From contig SCNS01000013.1 in the NCBI GenBank assembly GCA_005503215.1, positions 1 to 64,000 of the forward strand: DNA of 64,000 nt, in the 5' to 3' direction. Below the pieces are notes generated by a model that was not told the origin of the DNA, ran no database searches, and worked only from the letters and a program-made list of their open reading frames with translations. This document shows positions 16,364 through 25,913 of this stretch, one piece after another (the first letter of the stretch is position 1; each line of letters opens with the position of its first letter). Source of the stretch: Sphingomonadaceae bacterium 3R27C6 (lineage in GTDB: Bacteria > Pseudomonadota > Alphaproteobacteria > Sphingomonadales > Sphingomonadaceae). Made by a program: the position numbers and the translations under genes.

Positions 16364-16714
16364 ATGTCCGACACCACCAACTCTGACGATCATGGCAATC
16401 CTAAGCATTCTCAGGGACTGTCGAGCCACGACGTAACGATCCTGGCCGAAACTTTCCGCTTGCTGGGCGATCCCTCCCGCCTGCGTATTCTGCTCTATTG
16501 CCTGCAAACGCCGCGATCGGTGGGCGACATCGCCGAAAGCCTCGATCTGTCGCAAACGCTGGTCAGCCACCATCTGCGCCTCCTGCGCGGCGCGCGCCTC
16601 GTCCGTAGCGAGCGACACGGCAAGCAGATATTCTATGAAGTGGCGGATGCCCATGTGAGCACCATGCTCATCGACATGGCCAGCCATATGGATGAGGATC
16701 ACGACGACGAATGA
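16364..16714 (+). CDS. SmtB/CzrA-type metal-sensing repressor (ArsR family)
   Basis: The 116-residue protein has the winged-helix ArsR core (FRLLGDPSRLRILLYCL, recognition helix LSQTLVSHHLRLLR, wing GKQIFYEV). The C-terminal alpha-5 helix carries D95, H97, H108 and E111, the exact spacing of the zinc-binding alpha-5 site of SmtB and CzrA. There is no ArsR CxC or CadC alpha-3N cysteine site, so zinc (or cobalt) is the expected inducer, not arsenic. It should bind the operators before the CDF gene (14783) and the RND operon (29240), releasing them when zinc rises. An acidic histidine tail (DEDHDDE) ends the protein. Confidence 0.85.
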   Translation: MSDTTNSDDHGNPKHSQGLSSHDVTILAETFRLLGDPSRLRILLYCLQTPRSVGDIAESLDLSQTLVSHHLRLLRGARLVRSERHGKQIFYEVADAHVSTMLIDMASHMDEDHDDE

Positions 16715-16797
16715 TCGCGCCCAGTAATATTTGTTCACAGAAAGACAGGAGGACCGGCGCACCTCGATCAGGCCCGCCGGTCCGATAACCATATCCC

Positions 16798-17700
16798 TCA
16801 GAACCAGGACCGGATTCCGATCAGGAAATTCCACCCACCTCTGCTTTCAGCGCGGGCGCGGCGAAAATCCGCCGTGTCGCCAAAGGCGCGTTCATATTTC
16901 ACGCCGATATAGGGCGCGAACTCCGGCACGAACTGGTAGCGCAGACGCAACCCCAACTCGGCGGTGGACAGCCCGGAACCGATGCCCAGCTCGGGAACGT
17001 CCTGCGCGGAGAAGTTCAGTTCGGCGGTTGGCTGGAGGATCAGCTTCTGGGTCAGGCGCTGGTCATATTCCGCTTCGATTCGCGCGGTGACGTCACCCTT
17101 GTCGGACAGGAACAGCGCACTGTCGATCTCGAACCAGTAAGGGGCAAGGCCCTGAACGCCGATGACAGCGTAGGTGCGGTCCGGTCCGGACCGAAAATCG
17201 TGGCGTATGCCGGCCTGGAGGTTCCACCACGGATCGAGCGCGTGGCTCCAGAGCGCCTGCGCCTCGACACTTTCCGGGCTGTCGTCGAAGTGGCTTTCGC
17301 CTTCGGTCTTGAGCCAGAGCTTGTCGATATCGCCGCCATACCAGCCCTGCACGTCCCAGGCATAGCCGTCCTTGCCCTTGCCGATCACGGCTTCGAGCTG
17401 ATCGATCAGGATATTGTGGCTTTTGATATCGCCATGTTCGCGGCGCACGATTTCGCGCGCCGGAGCCATGGCCGCCGCGCCGAATATGGCATCGGCGGCG
17501 TGATCGGGGCCGCCCATGGCCGCCGCCGATGGCCCGCGCACCGGCGGGTCGGGAATGCCCGGTTCATGGCCTGCATGGGCCTGGTGCGCTTCCATCGGCG
17601 CGGCTGAAGGCATGGCGTGGCCGGCATGAGGATCGGGCGCTGCGGAGGGTTCCGGCGGCATGTCGTGCCCCGCATGGGGATTGCCTTCGGCACCGTCCAT
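16798..17700 (-). CDS. copB: Copper resistance protein B, outer-membrane type; signal peptide interrupted
   Basis: The 300-residue open part has the histidine/methionine-rich N-terminal region (repeated HAGH and PHAGHDMP) and the CopB beta-barrel: DQLEAVIGKGKDGYAWDVQG, PWWNLQAGIRHDF, and a final GWNFLIGIRSWF with terminal phenylalanine. In the same frame the sequence continues upstream to an ATG at 17823/17820 that overlaps the copA stop and encodes a typical signal peptide (MMRLVGIALLAVATPA), but a TGA at 17773-17775 separates it from AQHDHRSH. A single G-to-A change from TGG would explain this. Restart at 17700 would give a protein without an export signal, so CopB is probably lost or depends on readthrough. 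Confidence 0.8.
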   Translation of the reverse strand: MDGAEGNPHAGHDMPPEPSAAPDPHAGHAMPSAAPMEAHQAHAGHEPGIPDPPVRGPSAAAMGGPDHAADAIFGAAAMAPAREIVRREHGDIKSHNILIDQLEAVIGKGKDGYAWDVQGWYGGDIDKLWLKTEGESHFDDSPESVEAQALWSHALDPWWNLQAGIRHDFRSGPDRTYAVIGVQGLAPYWFEIDSALFLSDKGDVTARIEAEYDQRLTQKLILQPTAELNFSAQDVPELGIGSGLSTAELGLRLRYQFVPEFAPYIGVKYERAFGDTADFRRARAESRGGWNFLIGIRSWF

Positions 17701-17819
17701 ACGATGCCCCGCATGGGAATCGGCCGGGTCCTGCTGTGAGGCGCCAGCATGACTCCGGTGATCGTGTTGCGCTCAAGCGGGAGTCGCGACGGCGAGGAGA
17801 GCGATGCCCACGAGCCGCA

Positions 17820-19649
17820 TCATGCCGCGTCTCCGTCGAGCGGACGGACGGTGACGACGCGAAACATCCCGGCGTGCATGTGGAGCAGCAGATGGCAGTG
17901 AAACGCCCAGTCGCCGGGCGCATCGGCGGTCAGGTCGAAGCTGACCTTGCCGCCCGGCAGCACATTGACGGTGTGCTTGCGCGGATAGCTGCCGGTATGA
18001 CCGTTCACCAGTTCGAAGAAATGGCCGTGCAGGTGGATGGGATGGGTCATCATCGTGTCGTTGATGAGGGTAACGCGGGCGCGTTCATTGCGCTCGAAGC
18101 GGATCGGTTCCACGCCCTCGCTGAACTTCTCGCCATCGAACGACCACATGAACCGTTCCATGTTGCCGGTGAGGTGGACCTCGACCGTGCGCTGCGGCGG
18201 GCGCGTGTCGGGATTGGGCGTCAAGGACATCAGATCGCGATAGGTCAGCACCTTATGGCCGACATCTTCGAGGCCCAGCCCCGGATCGCCGGTGCGATCG
18301 ACCGGCGCCATGGCGATGGCGTCCACGCCCACACCGACCTTGACGCTGTCGGGAACCAAAGACTTGTCACGCATGTTCATGCCGCCCATCGAATGGGAAC
18401 CGCCATGATCCATGCCGCTGTGATCCATCCCGCCATGGTCTGCTGTCACCGCGTCTGCCCCGGCCGCCATCGCGCCATGGCCCATGGCACTATGGTCCAT
18501 TCCCGCCATTGATCCGTGGTCCATGCCGCCCATGCCCATGTCCTTCATGGTGAGCGTGGGACGCGGGCGCAGCGGCGGAATCGGCGCCGTCATCCCCATA
18601 CGGGATGCGAGCGTGGCGCTCGCCATGCCGGAACGATCGATCGATTCCGCCACCAGCGTGAACGCCTTGTCCTCGGCGGGTTCGATGATGGCGTCATAAG
18701 TTTCGGCATTGCCGATCTGGAACTCGTCGACCGTTACGGGTCGGACATTCTGGCCATCGGCGCTGACCACCGTCATCGGCAGGCCGGGGATACGGATATT
18801 GAAGATCGTCATGGTGGCGGCATTGATGAAGCGCAGCCGCACCCGCTCGCCGGGACGGAACAGGCCGGTCCAGTTCTCCTGCGGGCCATGACCGTTGATG
18901 AGATAGGTGTAGGTGACGGCCGTCACGTCGGAAATGTCGGTGGGGTCCATCCGCATCTGCGCCCACATGGCGCGGTCCGATGCCGACATTTCCTCCTCGG
19001 GGCCGCCCTTCATCATGCCGAACAATGTCTGTTTCTGGCGATTGAAGTAGCCGCCTTCCGCCTTGAGCTTGGTGATGAGAGCGTGCGGATGCAGGAACGT
19101 CCAGTCGCTCAGCACGATCACATGCTCGCGATCATAAGCGATCGGATCGGGCTCGGCGGGATCGATCACGATCGGACCATAATGGCCCTGTTGTTCCTGA
19201 AGGCCGCTATGGCTGTGATACCAATAGGTGCCGCTTTGCAGCAACGGAAAGTCATAGACGAAGGTCGAACGCGGCTTGATCCCCGGAAAGCTGAGGCCGG
19301 GCACGCCGTCCATCTGGAATGGCACGAGCAGCCCGTGCCAGTGGATCGAGCTGTCCTCGTCGAGCGTGTTCTCGACGTGCAACCGCACATTCTGCCCCTC
19401 GCGCAGCCGGATCAGCGGCGCGGGCAATACACCATTCATAGTCACGGCGTGACCGGTCCGCCCGCCTACGGTGAAAGGCGTATTGGCAATCCTGAGGTGA
19501 ATATCCTCGCCCGAGAGTGTGGGCAGGGTCGGTACAAGCCCGGTCGAGCCGGTTCTGGCCCAGGCGGGAACAAGCCCCGTGATGCCGAGTCCGGCTATGC
19601 CGATGGCTCCCGCTCGTAAAAACGACCTGCGCTCAATGAATGGTGTCAT
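17820..19649 (-). CDS. copA: CopA-type multicopper oxidase, Tat-exported
   Basis: The 609-residue periplasmic oxidase starts at the ATG at 19649 (AGGACATAGAG upstream) with a twin-arginine signal, ERRSFLRAGAIG. All four copper-ligand motifs are present: HWHG and HSHS in domain 1, HPIHLHGH and HCHLLLHMHAGM in domain 3. Residues about 375-430 form a Met/His-rich insert (GMGGMDHGSMAGMDHS and more), typical of PcoA/CopA proteins and thought to bind extra Cu(I). It oxidises Cu(I) to less toxic Cu(II) in the periplasm. Its stop overlaps the copB start, so the pair was translationally coupled. Confidence 0.92.
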   Translation of the reverse strand: MTPFIERRSFLRAGAIGIAGLGITGLVPAWARTGSTGLVPTLPTLSGEDIHLRIANTPFTVGGRTGHAVTMNGVLPAPLIRLREGQNVRLHVENTLDEDSSIHWHGLLVPFQMDGVPGLSFPGIKPRSTFVYDFPLLQSGTYWYHSHSGLQEQQGHYGPIVIDPAEPDPIAYDREHVIVLSDWTFLHPHALITKLKAEGGYFNRQKQTLFGMMKGGPEEEMSASDRAMWAQMRMDPTDISDVTAVTYTYLINGHGPQENWTGLFRPGERVRLRFINAATMTIFNIRIPGLPMTVVSADGQNVRPVTVDEFQIGNAETYDAIIEPAEDKAFTLVAESIDRSGMASATLASRMGMTAPIPPLRPRPTLTMKDMGMGGMDHGSMAGMDHSAMGHGAMAAGADAVTADHGGMDHSGMDHGGSHSMGGMNMRDKSLVPDSVKVGVGVDAIAMAPVDRTGDPGLGLEDVGHKVLTYRDLMSLTPNPDTRPPQRTVEVHLTGNMERFMWSFDGEKFSEGVEPIRFERNERARVTLINDTMMTHPIHLHGHFFELVNGHTGSYPRKHTVNVLPGGKVSFDLTADAPGDWAFHCHLLLHMHAGMFRVVTVRPLDGDAA

Positions 19650-19763
19650 GTCTCTATGTCCTGCAGGTGCCCGATTTTCGGAAACGGGAACAAGGGCCGG
19701 AAATGCCGGACGGACGACAGCCGTCATCCGCCCGGTCGGACCTGGTGGTATGGCTACGCCTCC

Positions 19764-19967
19764 CTATGCCACTTCAATAGCGCGCGCGGGATAGCCGTCC
19801 TCGGCGAGCGCGACTTCGATAGCTTGCGCGCTAGCCACGGTATCGACCGTGACCTTCTTGTCCGCGATACTCACCTCGACCTTCGCATTGGCGTCGATCG
19901 CGGTGATCGCTTGCGCGATGTGCTTGATGCATGAACCGCAGCTCATGTTTTCGACGTGGAATTGCAT
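19764..19967 (-). CDS. copZ: CopZ-like heavy-metal-associated (HMA) copper chaperone
   Basis: This 67-residue protein is a single HMA domain (beta-alpha-beta-beta-alpha-beta) with the metal loop MSCGSC near its N-terminus. ATG 19967 is chosen because GGAGATTTCCC lies directly upstream. It should carry Cu(I) in the cytoplasm and hand it to the P-type ATPase encoded divergently at 20206. A CueR-type promoter (20001-20031, minus strand) lies 34 bases upstream. The downstream copAB pair begins 115 bases beyond and may share the transcript. Confidence 0.85.
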   Translation of the reverse strand: MQFHVENMSCGSCIKHIAQAITAIDANAKVEVSIADKKVTVDTVASAQAIEVALAEDGYPARAIEVA

Positions 19968-20000
19968 GGGAAATCTCCATTGTTCCTGACAACGGATCAC

Positions 20001-20031
20001 AAGCTAATCTTTCCCATCGTTGGAGGGTCAA
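20001..20031 (-). promoter_or_regulatory. CueR-type promoter for copZ (and possibly copAB)
   Basis: On the minus strand TTGACC (20026-20031) is followed by a 19-base spacer and TAGCTT (20001-20006). The long spacer contains the dyad CCTCC...GGGA. Over-long 19-bp spacers with an ACCTTCC-N7-GGAAGGT-like dyad are the hallmark of MerR-family promoters, here of the CueR type. Confidence 0.7.
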
Positions 20032-20136
20032 GGCCGTTTTTCGCGGTCGCTATCGGAAAGGAGATCACGGCCCTACCGTTGAGCCATGTGCTTGCGAGGG
20101 CGGCTTGCTCTCATCAGGTCAGGATATATTTTGCCC

Positions 20137-20167
20137 TTGACCTTCCCATCATTGGAACCTGCATCTT
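20137..20167 (+). promoter_or_regulatory. CueR-type promoter for the copper ATPase operon
   Basis: TTGACC at 20137-20142, a 19-base spacer containing CCTTCCCATCATTGGAACC, then CATCTT at 20162-20167. The dyad ACCTTCC-N7-GGAACCT is close to the CueR consensus. It lies 38 bases before the ATPase start and is divergent from the copZ promoter. Confidence 0.75.
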
Positions 20168-20205
20168 GCGACAAATTCCAATCGTGAAGTGTGGAGTATC
20201 GAGCC

Positions 20206-22725
20206 ATGATAGCCGCAGAAACCCTGAGAGATTCGGACGAATCCATCGATTCGGCGATCAGCTTGCCGATTGAGGGCATGACCTGCGCGTCCTGTGTGGC
20301 CCGCATCGAACGGTCGCTGAGCAAGGTCGAGGGCGTACAGTCCGTCAGCGTCAATCTGGCGACCGAACGCGCCGACATTCGAGCAAACGCCGACATTCGA
20401 GCAAACGCCGCCGTCGACCGAAAGGCGCTGGTGCGGGCCGTCGAGGCCGCCGGCTACAGCGTGCCATCTGTCGCCGGCATCGAACTGGCGGTGGAGGGAA
20501 TGACCTGCGCATCCTGCGTCGGTCGCGTGGAGCGGGCGCTCAAAGCTGTCCCCGGCGTCACCGAGGCGATAGTCAACCTAGCGACCGAACGCGCGAGCGT
20601 GCGCGGCGCGGCCGATGTTGAGGCGCTCATCGCAGCGATCGCGGGCGCGGGCTATACAGCGCGCCCAATTGAGGCCAGCGTTTCTGGCGACGAGGAAGCG
20701 GCCGAGCGGAAGGACGCCGAGCGCCGGGCGCTGAAGCGCGATCTCACCCTTGCGACCGTACTGGCGCTGCCGGTGTTCCTGCTCGAAATGGGCAGCCACG
20801 TCATTCCCGGCGTCCATGGCTTGATCGACCGCACGATCGGCATGCAGGCAAGCTGGTATCTCCAGTTCGTCCTGACGACGCTGGTGCTCGCCTTCCCCGG
20901 CATCCGTTTCTACAAGGCGGGCCTGCCCGCGCTGGCGCGGCTGGCGCCGGACATGAACTCGCTGGTTGCCGTCGGCACGCTGGCCGCCTACGGCTATTCG
21001 CTGGTCGCGACTTTCGCGCCCGGTCTGCTGCCCGCCGGGACGGTCAACGTCTATTATGAAGCGGCGGCGGTCATCGTTGCGCTGATCCTGTTGGGCCGTT
21101 ACCTCGAAGCCCGTGCAAAGGGCCGCACCTCCGAAGCGATCAAGCGGCTGGTGGGATTGCAGGCCAAGACCGCCCGCGTGCGCCGCGACAGCGCGGTGTT
21201 CGAGGTTTCCATTAGCGAGGTCATCACCGGCGACATTATCGAAGTGCGTCCCGGCGAGCGCATCCCCGTCGATGGCGAAGTGACCGAGGGCGAGAGCTAT
21301 GTCGACGAGTCGATGATCACCGGCGAACCCATCCCGGTCGCCAAGGCTGAGGGCGCCACGCTGGTCGGCGGCACCGTCAATCAGCAGGGCGCGCTGGCGT
21401 TCCGCGCCACCGCCGTTGGCGGCGCGACGATGCTGGCGCAGATCATCCGCATGGTCGAGCAGGCGCAGGGATCGAAGCTGCCGATTCAGGCGCTGGTCGA
21501 CAAGGTGACGATGTGGTTCGTCCCCGCCGTGTTCGGTGTGGCGGCGCTGACTTTCGCAGCCTGGCTGTGGTTCGGCCCGTCGCCCGCACTGACCTTTGCA
21601 CTGGTGAATGCGGTCGCCGTGCTCATCATCGCCTGCCCCTGCGCTATGGGGCTGGCGACGCCGACCGCCATCATGGTCGGCACCGGGCGCGGAGCGGAAC
21701 TGGGTATCTTGTTCCGCAAGGGCGAGGCGCTGCAACTGCTGAAGGACGCCAGGGTTGTCGCGGTCGACAAGACCGGCACGCTGACCGAAGGTCGTCCCGC
21801 GCTCACCGACCTGCAAGTGACGGACGGCTTCGACCGGGCGGCGGTGCTGGGTCTGGTCGCCGCTGTCGAGGACAAGTCGGAGCATCCGATCGCCCGCGCA
21901 ATCGTCGACGCGGCCAAGGCGGAAGGTATTGCGCTGCCCGCGATTACCGACTTCGACTCTATCACCGGCTTCGGTGTCAAGGCGGTGGCGGGTGGCGAGC
22001 TGGTCCAGATCGGTGCCGATCGCTACATGCGCGAGCTTGGGCTGGACGTGGCCGCCTTTGCGGAGACAGCACAGCGGTTGGGGCAGGAAGGCAAGTCGCC
22101 GCTCTATGCCGCCATTGGCGGGCGGCTTGCCGCGATCATCGCGGTGGCCGATCCGATCAAGGCGACCACGCCGGCAGCCATCGCGGCGCTGCACGCGCTC
22201 GGCCTCAAGGTTGCGATGCTGACCGGCGACAACCGCATGACGGCCGAGGCTATCGCCCGCCAGCTCGGTATCGACGAAGTGGTCGCCGAAGTCCTGCCCG
22301 AAGGGAAGGTGGAGGCGATAGCCCGGCTCAAGGCCGAGCATGGCCGCGTCGCCTTCGTCGGGGATGGCATCAACGATGCGCCCGCGCTGGCGGCTGCCGA
22401 TATCGGCCTAGCGGTCGGCACCGGCACGGATATCGCGATCGAGGCGGCCGATGTCGTGCTGATGTCGGGCCATCTGAACGGTGTGGCGACGGCCATCGCC
22501 CTGTCGCGCGCGACGATTGGCAATATCCGCCAGAACCTGTTCTGGGCGTTCGCCTACAACACGGCGCTGATCCCGGTCGCGGCAGGCGTGCTCTATCCGA
22601 GCCTGGGCATCCTGTTCTCGCCGGTGTTCGCGGCGGGTGCTATGGCGATGTCGAGCATCTTCGTCTTGGGTAATTCGTTGCGCCTGCGCGGTTTTCAGCC
22701 ACGCGAGACAGGAGGAACGGCATGA
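20206..22725 (+). CDS. copA: Copper-exporting P1B-type ATPase, CopA
   Basis: The 839-residue enzyme carries two N-terminal HMA domains, each with MTCASC (C27/C30 and C101/C104), eight membrane helices, the CPC ion motif (C477-P-C479), the phosphorylation site DKTGTLTEG (D521), TGDN and the hinge [14 protein letters not shown]. These define a Cu(I)/Ag(I) P1B-1 ATPase that pumps Cu(I) into the periplasm, where the oxidase at 17820 would act. ATG 20206 is chosen because GTGGAG lies upstream. Two tandem copies of an 18-bp unit (20371-20406) add six residues, ADIRAN, in the first HMA domain. The stop overlaps the cueR start by four bases. Confidence 0.95.
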   Translation: MIAAETLRDSDESIDSAISLPIEGMTCASCVARIERSLSKVEGVQSVSVNLATERADIRANADIRANAAVDRKALVRAVEAAGYSVPSVAGIELAVEGMTCASCVGRVERALKAVPGVTEAIVNLATERASVRGAADVEALIAAIAGAGYTARPIEASVSGDEEAAERKDAERRALKRDLTLATVLALPVFLLEMGSHVIPGVHGLIDRTIGMQASWYLQFVLTTLVLAFPGIRFYKAGLPALARLAPDMNSLVAVGTLAAYGYSLVATFAPGLLPAGTVNVYYEAAAVIVALILLGRYLEARAKGRTSEAIKRLVGLQAKTARVRRDSAVFEVSISEVITGDIIEVRPGERIPVDGEVTEGESYVDESMITGEPIPVAKAEGATLVGGTVNQQGALAFRATAVGGATMLAQIIRMVEQAQGSKLPIQALVDKVTMWFVPAVFGVAALTFAAWLWFGPSPALTFALVNAVAVLIIACPCAMGLATPTAIMVGTGRGAELGILFRKGEALQLLKDARVVAVDKTGTLTEGRPALTDLQVTDGFDRAAVLGLVAAVEDKSEHPIARAIVDAAKAEGIALPAITDFDSITGFGVKAVAGGELVQIGADRYMRELGLDVAAFAETAQRLGQEGKSPLYAAIGGRLAAIIAVADPIKATTPAAIAALHALGLKVAMLTGDNRMTAEAIARQLGIDEVVAEVLPEGKVEAIARLKAEHGRVAFVGDGINDAPALAAADIGLAVGTGTDIAIEAADVVLMSGHLNGVATAIALSRATIGNIRQNLFWAFAYNTALIPVAAGVLYPSLGILFSPVFAAGAMAMSSIFVLGNSLRLRGFQPRETGGTA
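20371..20406 (+). repeat. 18-bp tandem duplication inside copA
   Basis: GCCGACATTCGAGCAAAC occurs twice without a gap, duplicating the residues ADIRAN in the loop before the last strand of the first HMA domain. The frame is kept. It looks like a recent slippage event and is probably tolerated because the domain is regulatory. Confidence 0.85.
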
Positions 22726-23165
22726 ACATCGGACAAGCCTCCAAGGCGTCGGGCGTCTCCGCCAAGATGATCCGCTATTACGAGCAGACCGGCCTCATTC
22801 CGAAAGCCGATCGCAAGGACTCCGGCTATCGCGATTACTCGCCATCGGATGTTCATATGCTGCGGTTCATCCGGCGGGCGCGTGATCTCGGTTTCTCGGT
22901 CGCGGAGATCAACGATCTTCTGAGCCTCTGGCGGGACAAGGCCCGCCAGAGCGCCGATGTGAAGCGGATCGCGCAGGCCCATATCGCCCAGCTTCAGGAG
23001 CGGATCGAAAATCTGAACCAGATGGCCGCGACGCTCGGAACGCTGGTGGATTGCTGCGCGGGCGATGATCGGCCTGACTGCCCGATCCTTGCCGATCTGG
23101 AGGAACCCGGCGCCGCGCCAGCATCCGTGCCGGCGGCAACGGGCCGCCTTCGGCACCGACCGTAA
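22722..23165 (+). CDS. cueR: CueR, copper-responsive MerR-family activator
   Basis: The 147-residue protein has the MerR winged helix ([21 protein letters not shown]), the dimerisation helix, and the metal loop [12 protein letters not shown] with C112 and C120 at the same positions as in E. coli CueR. Residue 77 is serine, which marks sensors of +1 ions (Cu, Ag, Au); divalent sensors have cysteine there. It twists over-spaced promoters into an active form when Cu(I) is bound. Four matching promoters are seen in the window (20001, 20137, 29438, 29774). Its start overlaps the ATPase stop (ATGA). Confidence 0.9.
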   Translation: MNIGQASKASGVSAKMIRYYEQTGLIPKADRKDSGYRDYSPSDVHMLRFIRRARDLGFSVAEINDLLSLWRDKARQSADVKRIAQAHIAQLQERIENLNQMAATLGTLVDCCAGDDRPDCPILADLEEPGAAPASVPAATGRLRHRP

Positions 23166-23222
23166 ACGAATCAGATATTCGACACCGCTCCACGATGCGG
23201 CGCCGCTCCCGCTAAGCCGTGG

Positions 23223-23363
23223 TCAACAAGTCCGACAACAAGCGGACGCGTTGATCCCGAGTGGTGCGGTCGCCTTCAGAAAAACGCTGACGCCATAACC
23301 TATGGCGACCACCCCGCCGATTTGCAGTAGGTCTCGTCGTGAAGGGCGGCGCTTCTCCGTCAT
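23223..23363 (-). CDS. Short twin-arginine signal-like ORF, 46 aa
   Basis: An ATG at 23363 overlaps the stop of the outer-membrane factor gene (ATGA), and the reading frame encodes KRRPSRRDLLQIGGVVAIGY and then GVSVFLKATAP, ending in SACCRTC. The SRRDLLQ segment followed by a hydrophobic stretch looks exactly like a Tat signal peptide. The mature part is only about 15 residues, so this is either a truncated Tat substrate (a periplasmic enzyme once belonging to the pump operon) or a small membrane peptide. It is too short to be assigned to a family. Confidence 0.45.
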   Translation of the reverse strand: MTEKRRPSRRDLLQIGGVVAIGYGVSVFLKATAPLGINASACCRTC

Positions 23364-24763
23364 GTGTCGTCCGGGGTCGCGCCTCCCAGCGCCCGGATCA
23401 AGGCGATTGCCGTTCGGGCGCGATCATATTCGACCGTGATGCTGGCGCGTTGCGCGGCGAGCGCGGCGGTTTGGGCCGTCGTCACCTCCAGATAGTCGGC
23501 CGCGCCGTCGCGATAGCGATCAAGCGCCAGGCTCTCAGCCCGCGCCGCCGCTTGGGCGGCTATGCGCTGCTCGCGATCCTGACCCGTCAAGGCATCCATG
23601 CGAGACAGGGCATCCTCCACCTCCCGGAACGCATCCAGCACGGTCTGGCGGTAGCCCGCGGCGAGTTCTTCATAGTCCGTCCGGCTGATGGCCAGCCGCG
23701 CTCGCCGTCCGCCACCGTCGAACAGATTGAAGATCGTGGTGATCGGCCCGAGCGCCCAGAAACCAGTATCCGCGCTGACGATCGGCGCCTCGACCGCCTG
23801 ATACCCCGCGCCGAGCCCGAGGCTGATGCGCGGATAGAAGGCGGCCCGCGCGACGCCGATCCGCGCATTGGCGGCGACCAGGCGGCGCTGCGCCTCGGCG
23901 ATGTCGGGACGGCGCTGAAGAAGTTCGGAGGGCAGGGACGGCGGCAGGTCAGGCAGCGCAAGGCTTCGTTGCGCGGGATCGATGGCGAAAACAGAGGCGC
24001 TCTCGCCAACCAGCGCCGCGATCCGGTTCTCGATCCCCGCGCGCTGCGCCCGTAGCGCCTCCAGACGGGCGCGGGCATCGGCGAGCTGGGCCGTCGATCG
24101 GCTACGGTCCACGCCAGAGGCAATGCCGCCTTCGTGGCGGGTGCGGATCAAATCATCGGCGCGCGCATAGGCGGCCACGGTCCTGGTCAGCAGGACCTGC
24201 TCGGCATCGACGGCGCGAAGTTGGACATAGAGATCGGCGACCGAAGCCTGAAGGCTGAGCCGCGCCGAGCGCAAGGCGGCCTCCTGCGCTTCGGCATCCG
24301 CCGTAGCGGCGCGCACGCTGTTGCGGACCCGGCCCCAAAGGTCCAACTCATAATCGAGACCAACACCGAAGAGGATCTGGTTCGCGATTACGGGCTCGCC
24401 AGCTCCGATCGATCGTCCGGCTGAAAGCCGCTCGCGCGAAGCCCCGCCGGTCAGATCGACATTCGGCAACTGGTTGGAGCGGTCGAGCCGTGCCGCCGCC
24501 AACGCCCGGTCGTAACGGGCAAGCGCGGCCGCGAGCGTCGGGGTCCGCTCGTCCAGCCGCGCCATCAGCTCGTCGAGCACCGGGTCCGCGAATCCGCGCC
24601 ACCACTCGCCACGGTCTAGATGATCGCCGGGCGCGGCCGTCGTCCATCCTTCCACATGGCGGAAGCTTGCCGGGGTCTCGATTGCCGGCGTTTGCATCGG
24701 CGGCAGGGTGGCGCAGCCGCCGAGGCCGATCGCGGCGACGAATGCTATCCTAGCGCTGCGCAT
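23360..24763 (-). CDS. Outer-membrane factor of an RND pump (NodT/TolC family lipoprotein)
   Basis: This 467-residue protein begins with a lipoprotein signal (AAIGLGGCATLPP, lipid-attachment cysteine in GGC). It contains the two repeated OEP halves, ending each in characteristic stretches such as ARYDRALAAARLDRSNQLPN and LQRRPDIAEAQRRLVAANAR, followed by ARAAFYPRISL. It would form the TolC-like outer-membrane channel. It overlaps the adaptor gene by 14 bases, and the order permease-adaptor-channel on the minus strand is a complete tripartite operon. Confidence 0.88.
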   Translation of the reverse strand: MRSARIAFVAAIGLGGCATLPPMQTPAIETPASFRHVEGWTTAAPGDHLDRGEWWRGFADPVLDELMARLDERTPTLAAALARYDRALAAARLDRSNQLPNVDLTGGASRERLSAGRSIGAGEPVIANQILFGVGLDYELDLWGRVRNSVRAATADAEAQEAALRSARLSLQASVADLYVQLRAVDAEQVLLTRTVAAYARADDLIRTRHEGGIASGVDRSRSTAQLADARARLEALRAQRAGIENRIAALVGESASVFAIDPAQRSLALPDLPPSLPSELLQRRPDIAEAQRRLVAANARIGVARAAFYPRISLGLGAGYQAVEAPIVSADTGFWALGPITTIFNLFDGGGRRARLAISRTDYEELAAGYRQTVLDAFREVEDALSRMDALTGQDREQRIAAQAAARAESLALDRYRDGAADYLEVTTAQTAALAAQRASITVEYDRARTAIALIRALGGATPDDT

Positions 24764-25913
24764 TCGGAGCCGCCGGTTGCCGTGCGGGAACTACCCGGAC
24801 CTTGTCGCCGGTGGCCAGCGCGTCGGGAGGGGTCTGAACGATGCGGTCGGTTGGACGTAGCCCCGAGATAATCTCGATGGTCGCGCCCTGGTCGCGACCC
24901 ACCGCAACCTCCCGAAGCGCGACCTGACCCTGGCCATCGACCACGGCGACCCGCGCGCCGTCGGAACCGAGGATCAGGGCGCTCGCCGGCACCTGGACCG
25001 TTTCGGCGCCGCCAGGCACGGACACCCGCACCTCCGCGTAGCTGCCGGGTCTCAGGCGTCGAGCGCCGTTATCGACCAGAAATTCCACCAGCATTGCGCC
25101 GGATTGGCGGTCCACCGCCTCGGAGAGACGGGACAGTGTGGCCTCGAACACCTCGCCCGGTCTGTCAGGCACGGTGAACATCGCTTGCGTGCCGCGCACC
25201 AGCCTTCCCGAAAAAGCTTGCGGTACGCGCACATAGAGGCGCAGGCGGCTGACGTCGGCAACGGTGAACAAGGGTTCCACCCCCGGCGCGCCCGTCTGGA
25301 CCAAGGCGCCGAGCTGGGCCGAGCGGCTGGTGACGACGCCATCGAACGGCGCCGTCAGCCGCGTAAATCCGGTCAGCGCCCTCAGCCGGCCGACGTCCGC
25401 CTGAGCGGCCCGTGCGCGCGCATCGGCAGCGGCAAACTGCCCCTGCCGCTCATCGGCTTCCTGCCGGGACACGGCGTCCTTTTCGAGCAGATTGTTCCAG
25501 CGCGCCGCCGTGGTTTCGGCCAGCCCGCGATCAGCGGCCGCGGTCTGATAGGCCGCCTGGGCCTGCGCGAGCTGCTGGTCGATCTCGGGCGCATCGAGGA
25601 TGGCGAGCGTTTGCCCGCGCCGCACCCGGTCCCCGATGTCCGCGCGCCATTCGCGCACATAGCCGCTCACCCGCGCGTTGATCGCGGCGCGATTATAGGG
25701 ATCGAGACTGCCCGGCAGCACGATCTCGCCTCCCTCGGACACGCGGGGCTGAACCAGGCTGACGGTGGGCAGCGCGTTCTCGGCCGCGATGGCTGCCTGT
25801 TCGCTTTCGGCCATGCCGCGCGAAACGAGGCCGCCTCCGACCAGTGCGGCAATCACGAGACCGGCCGCGCCGAGATAAAGGCCGGCGCGCTTCTTTGGGG
25901 TTGGATCAGACAT
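24750..25913 (-). CDS. Periplasmic adaptor (membrane fusion protein) of an RND pump
   Basis: The 387-residue adaptor has one N-terminal membrane anchor (YLGAAGLVIAALVGGGLV), a lipoyl-like half motif (RVRRGQTLAILDAPEIDQQL), an alpha-hairpin (residues about 100-170), a second lipoyl half (LTAPFDGVVTSRSAQLGALV) and beta-barrel/membrane-proximal domains. No extended metal-binding (His/Met) N-terminal domain, as in CusB or CzcB, is visible. ATG 25913 overlaps the permease end (ATGTCTGA); a TTG at 25925 is an alternative. It links the inner-membrane pump to the outer-membrane channel. Confidence 0.88.
   Translation of the reverse strand: MSDPTPKKRAGLYLGAAGLVIAALVGGGLVSRGMAESEQAAIAAENALPTVSLVQPRVSEGGEIVLPGSLDPYNRAAINARVSGYVREWRADIGDRVRRGQTLAILDAPEIDQQLAQAQAAYQTAAADRGLAETTAARWNNLLEKDAVSRQEADERQGQFAAADARARAAQADVGRLRALTGFTRLTAPFDGVVTSRSAQLGALVQTGAPGVEPLFTVADVSRLRLYVRVPQAFSGRLVRGTQAMFTVPDRPGEVFEATLSRLSEAVDRQSGAMLVEFLVDNGARRLRPGSYAEVRVSVPGGAETVQVPASALILGSDGARVAVVDGQGQVALREVAVGRDQGATIEIISGLRPTDRIVQTPPDALATGDKVRVVPARQPAAPNAQR

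Noticed and set aside
20578-22341. 587-codon minus-strand frame opposite the copper ATPase
   Set aside because: Composition is His/Arg/Gly-rich as expected for an antisense frame of a GC-rich gene, and the plus-strand ATPase is certain.
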